Shown: piece after piece, positions 54,154 through 62,928 of the stretch | Layout of the letters: each line of letters begins with the position of its first letter | Position numbering within the stretch: position 1 is the stretch's first letter | Origin: Mycobacterium asiaticum | Lineage (GTDB): Bacteria; Actinomycetota; Actinomycetes; Mycobacteriales; Mycobacteriaceae | Length of the DNA stretch: 64,000 nucleotides | Assembly: GCF_001673315.1 (NCBI RefSeq) | Contig: NZ_LZLQ01000080.1 | Coordinates: 1 to 64,000, forward strand | Direction: 5' to 3' | Notes under the pieces: model-generated | What the model was told of the DNA's origin: nothing | Database searches by the model: none | The model's input: only the letters and a program-made list of their open reading frames with translations | Made by a program: the position numbers and the translations under genes

Positions 54154-55635
54154 GTGAACGAACAAAACCGCCGGTGGTGCTTCGCCGACCAGCTGGGACC
54201 GCACTTCTTGGACGATCCGGCTCAGGCAGTGCTGCTTATCGAGTCCCGCGCCGTCTTCCAACGTCGCCGGTTCCATCGCCGCAAGGCTCATCTGGTGCTG
54301 TCGGCGCTGCGGCACCGCGCCGCCGAACTCGGTGAGCAGGCCCTGTTCCTGCAGACGCGGACCTACCGCGAAGCCCTCGACCAGGTCCATGGACCGGTCA
54401 GCGTGTGCCAGCCGACTTCGTGGCAGGCGGACCGGTTCGTGCGCTCGCTACCGGCGGTCCAAGTGTTGCCGGCCCGCGGCTTCTGTACCAGCCGGGAAGC
54501 TTTCGACGAGTGGGCGAAGAATCAGCGAACGCTACTGATGGAAAACTTCTACCGGACTGCCCGTCGCCGTTTCGACCTGTTGATGGACGGTGACGACCCG
54601 GTGCAGGGGCGGTGGAACTTCGACGCCGACAACCGTGAGCCGGCCCCGAAGGACCGACAGCAATTGGGCATTCCGCCGCCCTGGCGGCCGACAGAGGACG
54701 AGATCGACGAACGAGTCCGGGCGGATCTCAACCGCTGGGAACGCGACGGCGACGTCTCGTTCGTCGGCAACGACGGTCCGCGGGAATTTCCGGTCACCGC
54801 AACCGAAGCCCAGTCCGCCTTGCAGGTGTTCCTGCGTGATCGGTTGCCCCACTTCGGTCCGCATGAGGATGCCATCCTCGCCGGCGACCCGTTCATGGCC
54901 CACAGCCTGCTGTCGGCGCCGATGAATCTGGGCCTGTTGGATCCGCTGGACTGCGCCTACGCCGCCGAGGACGCTTTTCGCTCCGGCCAGGCGCCGCTGG
55001 CCAGCGTGGAAGGTTACATCCGCCAGCTGATCGGCTGGCGTGACTACATCTGGCATGTGTACTGGCATTTCGGCTACGGCTACCGCCGCCGCAACGCATT
55101 GCGGGCCCACGGTGCCCTGCCGGACTGGTTCGCCGAGTTGGATGCCGACGCGGTGCAAGCGCATTGCCTGCGCGACGTGCTGGCCCAGGTCCGCGACCAC
55201 GGCTGGGTGCACCACATTCCGCGGCTGATGGTGCTGTCCAACTATGCAATGCAGCGTGGTTGGCATCCGGGAGCAGTGGCGGACTGGTTTCACCGCTGCT
55301 TCGTCGACGGTTACGACTGGGTGATGGTCGCCAATGTCATTGGCATGGCCCAGCATGCCGACGGCGGGCTGATGGCGACCAAGCCCTATGCGGCCGGCGG
55401 GGCATACATCAATCGGATGAGCGACTACTGCGGCCCCTGCCAGTACCGACCCAGCGAACGGGTCGGCGACCGGGCCTGTCCGTTCACGGGCGGTTATTGG
55501 TGGTTTCTGGCCCGCAACTGCGAGCAGCTGGCGGGCAATCGACGGATGACCCAGCCGCTGGCCGGGCTGCGACGGTTGAAAGACCTCGACGACGTGGTGG
55601 CCCAACAGCAGGACCTCGGCGGAACGCCGCCGTGA
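54154..55635 (+). CDS. FeS-containing (6-4) photolyase/cryptochrome (FeS-BCP family)
   Basis: 493-residue flavoprotein of the FeS bacterial cryptochrome/photolyase family, repairing UV (6-4) photoproducts with light or acting as a photosensor. The N-terminal Rossmann domain begins RWCFADQLGPHFLDDP; the C-terminal FAD domain has RQLIGWRDYIWHVYW, HHIPRLMVLSNYAMQRGWHP and MAQHADGGLMATKPYAAGG. Four FeS-ligand-type cysteines are visible: RCFVDGYDW and SDYCGPCQYRPSERVGDRACPF. GTG start. M. tuberculosis lacks photolyase genes as I recall, so this is an added gene. Confidence 0.88.
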   Translation: MNEQNRRWCFADQLGPHFLDDPAQAVLLIESRAVFQRRRFHRRKAHLVLSALRHRAAELGEQALFLQTRTYREALDQVHGPVSVCQPTSWQADRFVRSLPAVQVLPARGFCTSREAFDEWAKNQRTLLMENFYRTARRRFDLLMDGDDPVQGRWNFDADNREPAPKDRQQLGIPPPWRPTEDEIDERVRADLNRWERDGDVSFVGNDGPREFPVTATEAQSALQVFLRDRLPHFGPHEDAILAGDPFMAHSLLSAPMNLGLLDPLDCAYAAEDAFRSGQAPLASVEGYIRQLIGWRDYIWHVYWHFGYGYRRRNALRAHGALPDWFAELDADAVQAHCLRDVLAQVRDHGWVHHIPRLMVLSNYAMQRGWHPGAVADWFHRCFVDGYDWVMVANVIGMAQHADGGLMATKPYAAGGAYINRMSDYCGPCQYRPSERVGDRACPFTGGYWWFLARNCEQLAGNRRMTQPLAGLRRLKDLDDVVAQQQDLGGTPP

Positions 55636-55639
55636 CGAG

Positions 55640-56032
55640 CTAGGCCGCTCCGACCATTTTCTCCATGCGGCGCAACGCAACCGAGCACACACTCAGGTAG
55701 GGAGCCGCCCACCACGGAACAGCCATGGTCACTCGGGCGCCTTGCTCCGTCGGATCGACCCGGTGACTGGTAGCGGGAATGCCGGCCACTTTCCATGCCC
55801 AGAACCTGCCCGGATCGAACTCGGTGACCACGAACGGCACACCGACCAATACCGGTGTCTGCACCGTGCCGGTAGCTCCCAATTCCAGTTCCTGGTAGGG
55901 CCGATCCAGTTCGGCGCGCGCGATCGTCGGTCCCCACTGCGGCCAGGCATCCAGATCGACCAGGAGTTCCCACAGGGCCTGCGGCGGGGCGGCGATCACC
56001 CGGTGCACGCTCAACATGATTCCGTCGTTCAC
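55640..56032 (-). CDS. SRPBCC/polyketide cyclase-like protein
   Basis: 130-residue START-fold protein: HRVIAAPPQALWELLVDLDA, WPQWGPTIARAELD, ATGTVQTPVLVGVPFVVTEF, FWAWKVAGIPATSHRVDPTE. It should bind a hydrophobic ligand; function unknown. It is the last gene of a minus-strand run with DUF427 and two acyltransferases, and is convergent with the photolyase, four bases from it. Start is GTG 56032 or ATG 56017. Confidence 0.8.
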   Translation of the reverse strand: MNDGIMLSVHRVIAAPPQALWELLVDLDAWPQWGPTIARAELDRPYQELELGATGTVQTPVLVGVPFVVTEFDPGRFWAWKVAGIPATSHRVDPTEQGARVTMAVPWWAAPYLSVCSVALRRMEKMVGAA

Positions 56033-56080
56033 CGGCTATGGTTTCCCGGCAATCGGCACCGGTAAGCGTGGCGCGGCGAA

Positions 56081-56581
56081 TCACCACCCCATCGAACCGG
56101 GAATCCCCTTGAACGGGCCGGCAACCCAGCTGGTGATCCAGCCGCCGTAGAACCCCCCGGGTTGGGGAATCACCTGCGCACCGTTGACGGTGCAGCGGTC
56201 CACCAGTGTGGCCAGCACCGCTACGGCTCCGGCGATGCGCGCGAAGGAGGCCGACGGCCTTTCGTAGCTCCACGCTGCGCGCGGCGCCTCCACCTCGCCG
56301 GCAACCAGGTCGAAGTAGCTTGCCTGGCCCTTCCATTCGCACCACGACGCGCCGGTCGTCGGTCGCAGCACCCCAGCGGCGAACGCGTCACGCGGCAGGT
56401 AGTAAGTCGGGGGGTGACTGGTCTCGAGCACTCGCCAGGCCCGGGTCGTGGACGCAATCGTCTCGCCGTCCAGCTCTACGGTGATCGAGCCGTCGAAGTC
56501 CTCCAACCGGGGTGGCCGGGGGTAGTCCCAAACCGACTCCTGACCGGGACCAGGGACATCGGGGGACGGCCAACGACTCAT
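56081..56581 (-). CDS. DUF427-domain protein
   Basis: 166-residue protein of the DUF427 family: ESVWDYPRPPRLEDFDGSIT, ETSHPPTYYLPRDAFAAGVL, WCEWKGQASYFDLVAG. The family is a small beta-rich fold of unknown role. The start is ATG, 20 bases after the PlsC-like gene's stop, so these are probably co-transcribed. A GTG one codon upstream is an alternative; the frame extends further upstream only as shadow. Confidence 0.82.
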   Translation of the reverse strand: MSRWPSPDVPGPGQESVWDYPRPPRLEDFDGSITVELDGETIASTTRAWRVLETSHPPTYYLPRDAFAAGVLRPTTGASWCEWKGQASYFDLVAGEVEAPRAAWSYERPSASFARIAGAVAVLATLVDRCTVNGAQVIPQPGGFYGGWITSWVAGPFKGIPGSMGW

Positions 56582-56601
56582 CACGCCATTCTGCCCCGCC
56601 G

Positions 56602-57432
56602 TCAGGCCACGAGCGCGTGCCCGTGGCCGCGAGTGCGCTCCGGGAACACCACGGACTGACAGCGGCCGGCCAGCTCGCGCCGATCCGTACCCGGTAGCTG
56701 CAGTGACTCGACCCGCAGCGACACCACTGTGCGGCGCACCCGCAGCAACCGGCCCACCGAACGCCCCAAGGTGTCGTCGCCGACATATGCGGGTGCGGTC
56801 GAAATGCTGCCGTCGACCTGGTGATAGCTCAACCGAAGTGGCTGCACCGGGCGGCCGGAATCGATCGCGGCCTGGAACATCGCCGGATAGAAACTGCCCG
56901 ATGCCATGCCGCACCACGTCGTGCCCTCGGGGAAGGCGACGACGGTCTGCCCGGTGCGCAACCGCCGGGCGACCGCATCCACCACACCGGGCAGCCGTCG
57001 CAGGCTGGACCGCTCGATCGGAATCACCCGCAGGATGCGCGCCAGCATCCCGACCGGCCCGGCCGTGCACATGTCGGCGCGCGCGACGAACAACCCGGGC
57101 AACACCGCGCCGATGGCGAAAGCATCCAGCCAGGACATGTGACTGCTCACCACCAACACGCCGCGCAGGTTACGAATCGGATTGCCGGACACCCTGATTC
57201 GCACACCGAAACACCGCAGCACCAACCGGCAGTAGGTGCGCTGCACCCGGGTGCTGCCCGGCAACTGCACCCCGAGCAGCGGTATCCCCGGTGCCAGCAG
57301 CAACGCACAGGCGACGCGGAACGCGACCCGCATCGCCGTCCGAATCGGTTGTGCCACAGCTACTTCCGTCGCCCGCACACAGTTGGCATCACACGAGGCG
57401 CGGGGCAGCCAGGAGTGCCCGGCCGTGTTCAC
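56602..57432 (-). CDS. PlsC-like 1-acyl-glycerol-3-phosphate acyltransferase family (OlsA-like position)
   Basis: 276-residue membrane-associated acyltransferase. A hydrophobic stretch near residues 36-56 (VACALLLAPGIPLLGVQL) precedes the HX4D motif SSHMSWLDAF and the FPEGTTW motif of the PlsC family. It acylates a lysophospholipid-type acceptor; the substrate is not determined. The GTG start overlaps the upstream acyltransferase stop by four bases. The pair of a hemolysin-type acyltransferase (OlsB-like) followed by PlsC (OlsA-like) is the layout of ornithine lipid synthesis; that is inference. Equivalent to Rv3026c. Confidence 0.83.
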   Translation of the reverse strand: MNTAGHSWLPRASCDANCVRATEVAVAQPIRTAMRVAFRVACALLLAPGIPLLGVQLPGSTRVQRTYCRLVLRCFGVRIRVSGNPIRNLRGVLVVSSHMSWLDAFAIGAVLPGLFVARADMCTAGPVGMLARILRVIPIERSSLRRLPGVVDAVARRLRTGQTVVAFPEGTTWCGMASGSFYPAMFQAAIDSGRPVQPLRLSYHQVDGSISTAPAYVGDDTLGRSVGRLLRVRRTVVSLRVESLQLPGTDRRELAGRCQSVVFPERTRGHGHALVA

Positions 57433-58268
57433 AGCGCCGAGGCCGCCGCGACCGACCGCAGCCGCTTGAGGTATCGGGTGTTGGCATGCTGTTTGGCCAA
57501 CAGGACACAAAAGTCACCGACGCCGAAGTCAGGGTCGTGGGCCGGTTCGCCGCAGACCTGTGCGCCCAACCGGAGGTAGCCCCGCATCAAGGCCGGAATC
57601 GTCGGCCGCTCCGGTGGTGCGATGTCCTCGAGCGGTTTGCCGTCGACGCGAACGGGCCGGTACGGGTGCACCCGGTAGCGCGCCGCATGCCTGGTGAGCA
57701 CGAAGTCACGCACGCCGCGGACCTGACTTCCGGGCGTCTGGTCGGCTTCCATTGCCGCCGAGTCGGGCGAGATCGGCACCGAGACGCACCCGGTCACGTA
57801 TTCGTAGTCGCAACGGTCCAGGTAGGCCAGGATGCCTGCCCACATCAGCAGCACGACCCCGCCGTTGCGGTGCCCCTCCCGCACCGCAGCACGGCCCATT
57901 TCGACCAGCGACGGGCGCAGTGAGTCGAAGGCACGGACGTCGAATTCCGTTGCGGTATACAGGCCTCCGGCGGCGATAGCGCCCGCCGGTGGCAACATTC
58001 GGTAACAACCCACCAGCTCACCGGTGTCGTCGTCGCGAACCAGCAGGTGGTCGCAGTACTCGTCGAACCGATCGGCGTCACGGCCGTCGATCGCGGCAGG
58101 CAGGGCGAATCCGGCAGTGCTGGTGAATACGTCGTAGCGCAACCGTTGCGCCGCCTCGATGAGGGCTTCGTCGGTGGACAGCAGTAAGGAGTAGTGCGGG
58201 CCCGGTGCATCTTTGGTCGCCGTGCCACGCGGTTTCTCGCTGGGTATGAGGACAGAAGCGATGCTCAT
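57429..58268 (-). CDS. OlsB-like N-acyltransferase (GNAT, hemolysin type)
   Basis: 279-residue acyltransferase of the OlsB/hemolysin-like GNAT family, which in other bacteria acylates ornithine from acyl-ACP. Visible motifs: AAQRLRYDVFTSTAGFALP, DEYCDHLLVRDDDTGELVGC, YRMLPP, and SLVEMGRAAVREGHRNGGVV. The ATG at 58268 is preferred; upstream codons lie in a promoter region. Its stop overlaps the PlsC-like gene, so the two act together. Equivalent to Rv3027c. Confidence 0.83.
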   Translation of the reverse strand: MSIASVLIPSEKPRGTATKDAPGPHYSLLLSTDEALIEAAQRLRYDVFTSTAGFALPAAIDGRDADRFDEYCDHLLVRDDDTGELVGCYRMLPPAGAIAAGGLYTATEFDVRAFDSLRPSLVEMGRAAVREGHRNGGVVLLMWAGILAYLDRCDYEYVTGCVSVPISPDSAAMEADQTPGSQVRGVRDFVLTRHAARYRVHPYRPVRVDGKPLEDIAPPERPTIPALMRGYLRLGAQVCGEPAHDPDFGVGDFCVLLAKQHANTRYLKRLRSVAAASAL

Positions 58269-58380
58269 GCCACCAACGTGGCGCAGCCGATGAGCTAACC
58301 GGCATCGGCGCGTTGACGTGTCGGTGCACGTCAGATGACGAAATGTGGCACACGAACGCAAAAGTGGCACCTAAACCGTA

Positions 58381-58413
58381 AAAGCACCCGCACGCTGGGC
58401 GTGCGGGTGCTTT
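58381..58413. terminator. Strong 15-bp hairpin terminator between etfA and the OlsB-like gene
   Basis: Perfect 15-bp inverted repeat aaagcacccgcacgc with a 3-nt loop (tgg) and T-rich flank. It ends the etfBA transcript and can insulate the OlsB-like promoter. Confidence 0.85.
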
Positions 58414-58437
58414 CAGGTCTGCTCGCGCAGCGAAACG

Positions 58438-59394
58438 TCAGCCCTTGCGCGCCTTGATCGCCTCGGTCAGCTGCGGCGCGACCTTGAACAGGTCGCCCAC
58501 CACGCCGTAATCGGCGATCTCGAAGATCGGCGCTTCCTCGTCCTTGTTGACCGCGATGATGGTCTTCGAGGTCTGCATTCCCGCCCGGTGCTGAATCGCC
58601 CCGGAGATGCCCAGCGCGATGTAAAGCTGCGGGGAAACCGTCTTGCCGGTCTGGCCCACCTGGAACTGCCCCGGGTAGTAGCCGGAGTCGACCGCCGCGC
58701 GCGACGCGCCCACCGCGGCACCAAGGGAGTCGGCCAACTCCTCGACGACGCTGAAGTTCTCCGCGCTGCCCACACCACGGCCGCCGGACACCACCACGGT
58801 GGCCTCGGTCAGCTCTGGGCGGTCGCCGGCGACTGCCGGCTCGCGCGAGGTGATCTTGGTCGCATTCTCAGCGGGCTCGGGCACCTCGACGTTCACCACT
58901 TCACCGGCGCCGTCGGCGGGCTCGGCGTCGACGGCTCCGGCGCGGACCGTGATCACCGGGGTGTCGCCATTGGCCTGGGCTTCGACCGTGAATGCACCAC
59001 CGAAGATCGAATGCACACCTTTGCCGCCCTCCTGGACCCCGACCACGTCGACCAGCAGGCCAGACCCGATCCGGGCGGCGAGCCGGCCGGCGATCTCCTT
59101 GCCGTCCGCGTTGGAGGACAGCAGCACCCCGGCCGGTGCGGAGCTCTCGGCCAGTGCGGCCAGGACATCCACATACGGGGTGATCAGATAGTTGTCGACC
59201 ACATCGGACTCGGCGACGTAGATCTTGGCGGCGCCGGCCGCCTTCAGCCCGTCGATCAGCGGCTCGGACGTGCCCGGGGCGCCGATGACGACGGCCGACG
59301 GCTCGCCCAACGCACGGGCGGCGGTGATCAGTTCGGTAGTGACCTTCTTCAAGGCCCCTTCGGCTTGCTCGACAAGCACAAGTACTTCAGCCAT
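58438..59394 (-). CDS. etfA: Electron transfer flavoprotein alpha subunit (FixB)
   Basis: Alpha subunit of ETF, accepting electrons from acyl-CoA dehydrogenases for passage to EtfD-type quinone reductases. The 318-residue protein begins MAEVLVLVEQAEGALKKVTT and its C-terminal FAD domain has GASRAAVDSGYYPGQFQVGQ, PQLYIALGISGAIQHRAG, and KDEEAPIFEIADYGVVGD. The gene lies 31 nt after etfB on the same strand. Equivalent to Rv3028c. The strong terminator follows. Confidence 0.95.
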   Translation of the reverse strand: MAEVLVLVEQAEGALKKVTTELITAARALGEPSAVVIGAPGTSEPLIDGLKAAGAAKIYVAESDVVDNYLITPYVDVLAALAESSAPAGVLLSSNADGKEIAGRLAARIGSGLLVDVVGVQEGGKGVHSIFGGAFTVEAQANGDTPVITVRAGAVDAEPADGAGEVVNVEVPEPAENATKITSREPAVAGDRPELTEATVVVSGGRGVGSAENFSVVEELADSLGAAVGASRAAVDSGYYPGQFQVGQTGKTVSPQLYIALGISGAIQHRAGMQTSKTIIAVNKDEEAPIFEIADYGVVGDLFKVAPQLTEAIKARKG

Positions 59395-59425
59395 GGGTTA
59401 TTTGCTCTCTCGTCCGGAGTTGCGC

Positions 59426-60217
59426 TCAGATGATCTTCTGGGACACCAAGTACTGAGCGATCTGGCTGCCGCCCTCGCCCTCATCGGTGACCTTCTCGCC
59501 CGCGGTCTTCGGCGGCTTGGGGGTCGAGGACAGCACCGTCGAACCAGCATTCTCCAGGCCGACCTCGTCGCTCTCGACGCCGATCTCAGCCAGGGTCAGG
59601 ACCGTGACTTCCTTCTTCTTGGCCGCCATGATGCCCTTGAAGGACGGGAAGCGCGGCTCGTTGATCTTCTCGTTGACGCTGACCACCGCAGGCAGTGTGG
59701 CTTCCAGGGCGAAGAGACCGTCGTCGGTCTCGCGCTCGCCGGTGACTTTGCCGTTCTCGACGGACAGTTTGCGCACGTGAGTGAGCTGCGGCAGTCCCAG
59801 GTACTCGGCGATGATCGCCGGTACCGCACCGCCGGAGCCGTCGGTGGCCTCGTTACCGGCGATGACCAGCTCGGTGCCCTCGATGGTGCCCAGCGCGCGG
59901 GCCAGTGCCCACGCGGTCTGTACGACGCAGGAGCCGTGCATGCCGTCGTCCTTGAGGTGGACGGCTTTGTCGGCGCCCATCGACAGGGCCTTGCGGATCG
60001 CCTCGGTGGCGCGCTCGGGACCGGCGGTCAACACCGTCACGGTTCCCTCGCCGCCTTCGCGCTCGCGGATCTGCAGCGCCTCTTCGACGGCGCGCTCGTT
60101 GATCTCGTCCAGGACCGCGTCGGCGGCCTCGCGGTCCAGCGTGTAATCGCCGTCGGAAAGCTTGCGCTCCGACCAGGTGTCTGGGACCTGCTTGATCAGG
60201 ACCACGATGTTCGTCAT
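59426..60217 (-). CDS. etfB: Electron transfer flavoprotein beta subunit (FixA)
   Basis: Beta subunit of ETF; binds AMP and contacts dehydrogenases. The 263-residue protein begins MTNIVVLIKQVPDTWSERKL and has ALSMGADKAVHL, AGNEATDGSGGAVPAIIAEY, and LPAVVSVNEKINEPRFPSFK. It is first in etfBA. A GTTAC-N6-GTAAC inverted repeat upstream is a possible regulator site. Equivalent to Rv3029c. Confidence 0.95.
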   Translation of the reverse strand: MTNIVVLIKQVPDTWSERKLSDGDYTLDREAADAVLDEINERAVEEALQIREREGGEGTVTVLTAGPERATEAIRKALSMGADKAVHLKDDGMHGSCVVQTAWALARALGTIEGTELVIAGNEATDGSGGAVPAIIAEYLGLPQLTHVRKLSVENGKVTGERETDDGLFALEATLPAVVSVNEKINEPRFPSFKGIMAAKKKEVTVLTLAEIGVESDEVGLENAGSTVLSSTPKPPKTAGEKVTDEGEGGSQIAQYLVSQKII

Positions 60218-60300
60218 AAGTGTGGTTCGTCCTCCTTGACGGAGTCCTGCGGCGTTGGCGACAGGACTTAGGTCACGCGGTTAAGCGACCGCATCGGCAT

Positions 60301-60316
60301 GTTACTAGGCGGTAAC
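60301..60316. promoter_or_regulatory. gttac-N6-gtaac inverted repeat upstream of etfB
   Basis: Perfect 5+6+5 palindrome in the 206-bp gap between divergent etfB and the methyltransferase gene. It resembles TetR/GntR-type operators of lipid-degradation regulators in form only. Confidence 0.4.
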
Positions 60317-60423
60317 TTTCAGCGGTCTGCCTTCACACCATAGCGGGTAGTGCTGGTCATTCTGTCGCCTGGATCCGCCGCCCGGTTCGCGAATCGGGCG
60401 TCAGGCATTAGCCTGCCTTAGCA

Positions 60424-61236
60424 ATGAGCGCATTCGTTCCCGACGGACCCCACCGGATCCCCGCCGACAACCCAGCGGAGGTTGCTGCGGTGTTGACGCT
60501 GACGGGCGAGCGCACCATCCCCGACCTGGACATTGAGAACTATTGGTTCCGCCGCCACGAAGTGGTCTACGAACGCCTGGCGCCGCGCTGCGCGGGCCGT
60601 GAGGTGCTCGAAGCGGGGTGTGGCGAAGGTTACGGTGCCGATCTGATCGCAACGGTCGCCCGTCGGGTGATCGCGGTGGACTACGACGAGGCCGCGGTAG
60701 CCCATGTTCGCGCCCGCTATCCCCGCGTAGAAGTGATGCGGGCAAACCTCGCCGAGCTACCGCTGCCCGACGCGTCGGTGGACGTCGTGGTCAACTTCCA
60801 GGTCATCGAGCACTTGTGGGACCAGGGCCAGTTCGTCCGTGAATGCGCCCGGGTGCTGCGGCCCGCCGGCCTACTGATGATGTCCACACCCAACCGGATC
60901 ACCTTCTCTCCCGGTCGAGACACCCCGATCAACCCGTTCCACACCCGCGAACTCAATGCCGAAGAGCTCACCGAGTTGTTGCTGGACGGCGGCTTCGGCG
61001 AGGTGAGCATGTCCGGGCTGTTCCACGGCTCGACGCTGCAGGAGATGGATGCCCGCCACGGCGGGTCCATCATCGACGCGCAGATCGAACGTGCGGTGGC
61101 CGATGCGCCCTGGCCGCCAGAATTGGTCGCAGACGTCGCGGCGGTCTGCACTGCCGACTTCGACCTCGTCCCCATCGGCGGCAGCCGAGACATCGACGAC
61201 AGCCTCGATCTAGTAGCCCTGGCGGTACGCGCGTGA
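60424..61236 (+). CDS. SAM-dependent methyltransferase of the methylglucose lipopolysaccharide cluster
   Basis: 270-residue class I methyltransferase. SAM motif I is VLEAGCGEGYGADLIATVAR near residue 60; motif II VIAVDYDEAAVAHVRARYP; and the later MSTPNRITFSPGRDTPINPF. A -10-like TAGCCT nine bases before the ATG suggests a near-leaderless transcript. GH57 follows with a four-base overlap (GTGA), then a GT4. In M. tuberculosis the equivalent Rv3030-Rv3032 genes are tied to 6-O-methylglucose lipopolysaccharide; a sugar O-methyltransferase role is inferred. Confidence 0.86.
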   Translation: MSAFVPDGPHRIPADNPAEVAAVLTLTGERTIPDLDIENYWFRRHEVVYERLAPRCAGREVLEAGCGEGYGADLIATVARRVIAVDYDEAAVAHVRARYPRVEVMRANLAELPLPDASVDVVVNFQVIEHLWDQGQFVRECARVLRPAGLLMMSTPNRITFSPGRDTPINPFHTRELNAEELTELLLDGGFGEVSMSGLFHGSTLQEMDARHGGSIIDAQIERAVADAPWPPELVADVAAVCTADFDLVPIGGSRDIDDSLDLVALAVRA

Positions 61237-62822
61237 CCACCCCGGAGGTCGGGCGCCACGCCGTGCCGGGCATGTTCACTCTGGTCCTGCACACCCACCT
61301 GCCCTGGCTGGCCCACCACGGCCGGTGGCCGGTCGGTGAGGAGTGGCTCTACCAGTCGTGGTCGGCGGCGTATCTGCCGTTGTTCCGGGTGCTGGGCGCG
61401 CTGGCCGACGAGGATCGGCGCGGACTGATCACCCTGGGCATGACACCGGTGGTGAACGCCCAACTCGACGACCCGTACTGCCTCGACGGGATGTATCACT
61501 GGCTGGCCAATTGGCGACTGCGCGCAGCCGAAGCCGCCAGCGTGCGGTCGCTGCCGCGGTCGAAATCGACAGGCTACCTCTCGTGTACGCCAGAAGCGTT
61601 GCGGGCGTTCGGAGTTCGCGAGGTTGCGGAGGCCGAGCAGGCGCTGGAGGACTTCGCGACTCTTTGGCGCCACGGCGGCAGCCCGATGCTGCGCGCACTG
61701 ATCGACGCCGGCACGGTGGAACTGCTCGGCGGCCCGCTGGCCCACCCGTTCCAGCCGCTACTGGCACCGCGACTGCGCGAGTTCGCCCTGCGGGAGGGTC
61801 TGGCCGACGCCCGGTTGCGGTTGGCGCATCGGCCCACCGGGATCTGGGCACCGGAGTGTGCCTATGCCCCGGGCCTGGAAGCCGAATACGCGGCTGCCGG
61901 CGTCTCCCACTTCATGGTCGACGGCCCGTCGCTGCACGGCGATACCGCGCTGGGCCGTCCGGTGGGTACCACCGACGTCGTCGCATTCGGACGTGATCTA
62001 CAGGTCAGCTACCGGGTGTGGTCGCCGAAATCCGGCTATCCCGGACATGCCGCCTACCGGGATTTCCACACCTATGACCACCTCACCGGCCTGAAGCCGG
62101 CCCGGGTCACCGGCCGCGGTGTCGCGTCGGAGGGCAAGGCGCCCTATGACCCCGAACGCGCCGACCGCACGATCGACGGCCACGTCGCCGACTTCGTCGA
62201 CGTGGTCCGCACTCGCCTGCTTTCGGAGTCCGAGCGGATCGGCCGGCCCGCTCACGTGGTCGCCGCCTTTGACACCGAACTGTTCGGCCACTGGTGGTAC
62301 GAGGGACCCACCTGGCTGGCGCGGGTGTTGCGGGCACTGCCCGAAGCCGGGGTCCGGGTGGGCACGCTGCGCGACGCGATCGACGACGGTTTCGTCGGTG
62401 ACGCCGTCGAATTGCCGCCCAGCTCATGGGGTTCGGGCAAGGACTGGCAGGTGTGGAACGGCGAGCAGGTGGCCGACCTGGTCCAGCTCAACGCCGAGGT
62501 GGTCGACACCGCCCTGTCCACGGTGGACAAGGCGCTGGCGCAGACGTCCTCACTGGACGGGCCGATCCCCCGCGATCATGTCGCCGACCAGATCCTGCGC
62601 GAGACGCTGTTGACGGTGTCCAGCGACTGGCCGTTCATGGTCAGCAAGGACTCCGCCGCGGACTACGCCCGCTACCGCGCCCACCTGCACGCGCACGCCA
62701 CCCGTGAGATCGCCGGCACGTTGGCATCGGGCCGGCGCGACGCCGCGCAGCGATTGGCCGAAGGGTGGAATCGGGCCGACGGCCTGTTCGGCGCCCTCGA
62801 CGCTCGCAGGTTGCCGCGGTGA
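61233..62822 (+). CDS. GH57-family alpha-glucan branching enzyme-like protein
   Basis: 529-residue GH57 protein. FTLVLHTHLPWLAHHGRWPV opens the (beta/alpha)7 barrel; the nucleophile Glu is in GIWAPECAYAPG; the acid/base Asp is in VAAFDTELFGHWWYEGP; the C-terminal domain contains NLADQILRETLLTVSSDW-type sequence (VADQILRETLLTVSSDWPFM). The start is GTG overlapping the methyltransferase stop. Mycobacterial Rv3031 equivalents branch methylglucose lipopolysaccharide. The frame begins upstream only as shadow. Confidence 0.9.
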   Translation: MTTPEVGRHAVPGMFTLVLHTHLPWLAHHGRWPVGEEWLYQSWSAAYLPLFRVLGALADEDRRGLITLGMTPVVNAQLDDPYCLDGMYHWLANWRLRAAEAASVRSLPRSKSTGYLSCTPEALRAFGVREVAEAEQALEDFATLWRHGGSPMLRALIDAGTVELLGGPLAHPFQPLLAPRLREFALREGLADARLRLAHRPTGIWAPECAYAPGLEAEYAAAGVSHFMVDGPSLHGDTALGRPVGTTDVVAFGRDLQVSYRVWSPKSGYPGHAAYRDFHTYDHLTGLKPARVTGRGVASEGKAPYDPERADRTIDGHVADFVDVVRTRLLSESERIGRPAHVVAAFDTELFGHWWYEGPTWLARVLRALPEAGVRVGTLRDAIDDGFVGDAVELPPSSWGSGKDWQVWNGEQVADLVQLNAEVVDTALSTVDKALAQTSSLDGPIPRDHVADQILRETLLTVSSDWPFMVSKDSAADYARYRAHLHAHATREIAGTLASGRRDAAQRLAEGWNRADGLFGALDARRLPR

Positions 62823-62928
62823 GCTCCCGTTTCTCCCGCACTTTCCGCCGCGAGGGCGCGTGTCGGTACGGGGACACGCCGCGCGTGACGGCATTACGCG
62901 GACCCTCGCACGGCCAAAGGTCGAGCGC

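Noticed and set aside
60401-60423. IdeR/iron box before the methyltransferase (ttagcctgcctta).
   Set aside because: Only about 9 of 14 half-site positions match the 19-bp consensus.
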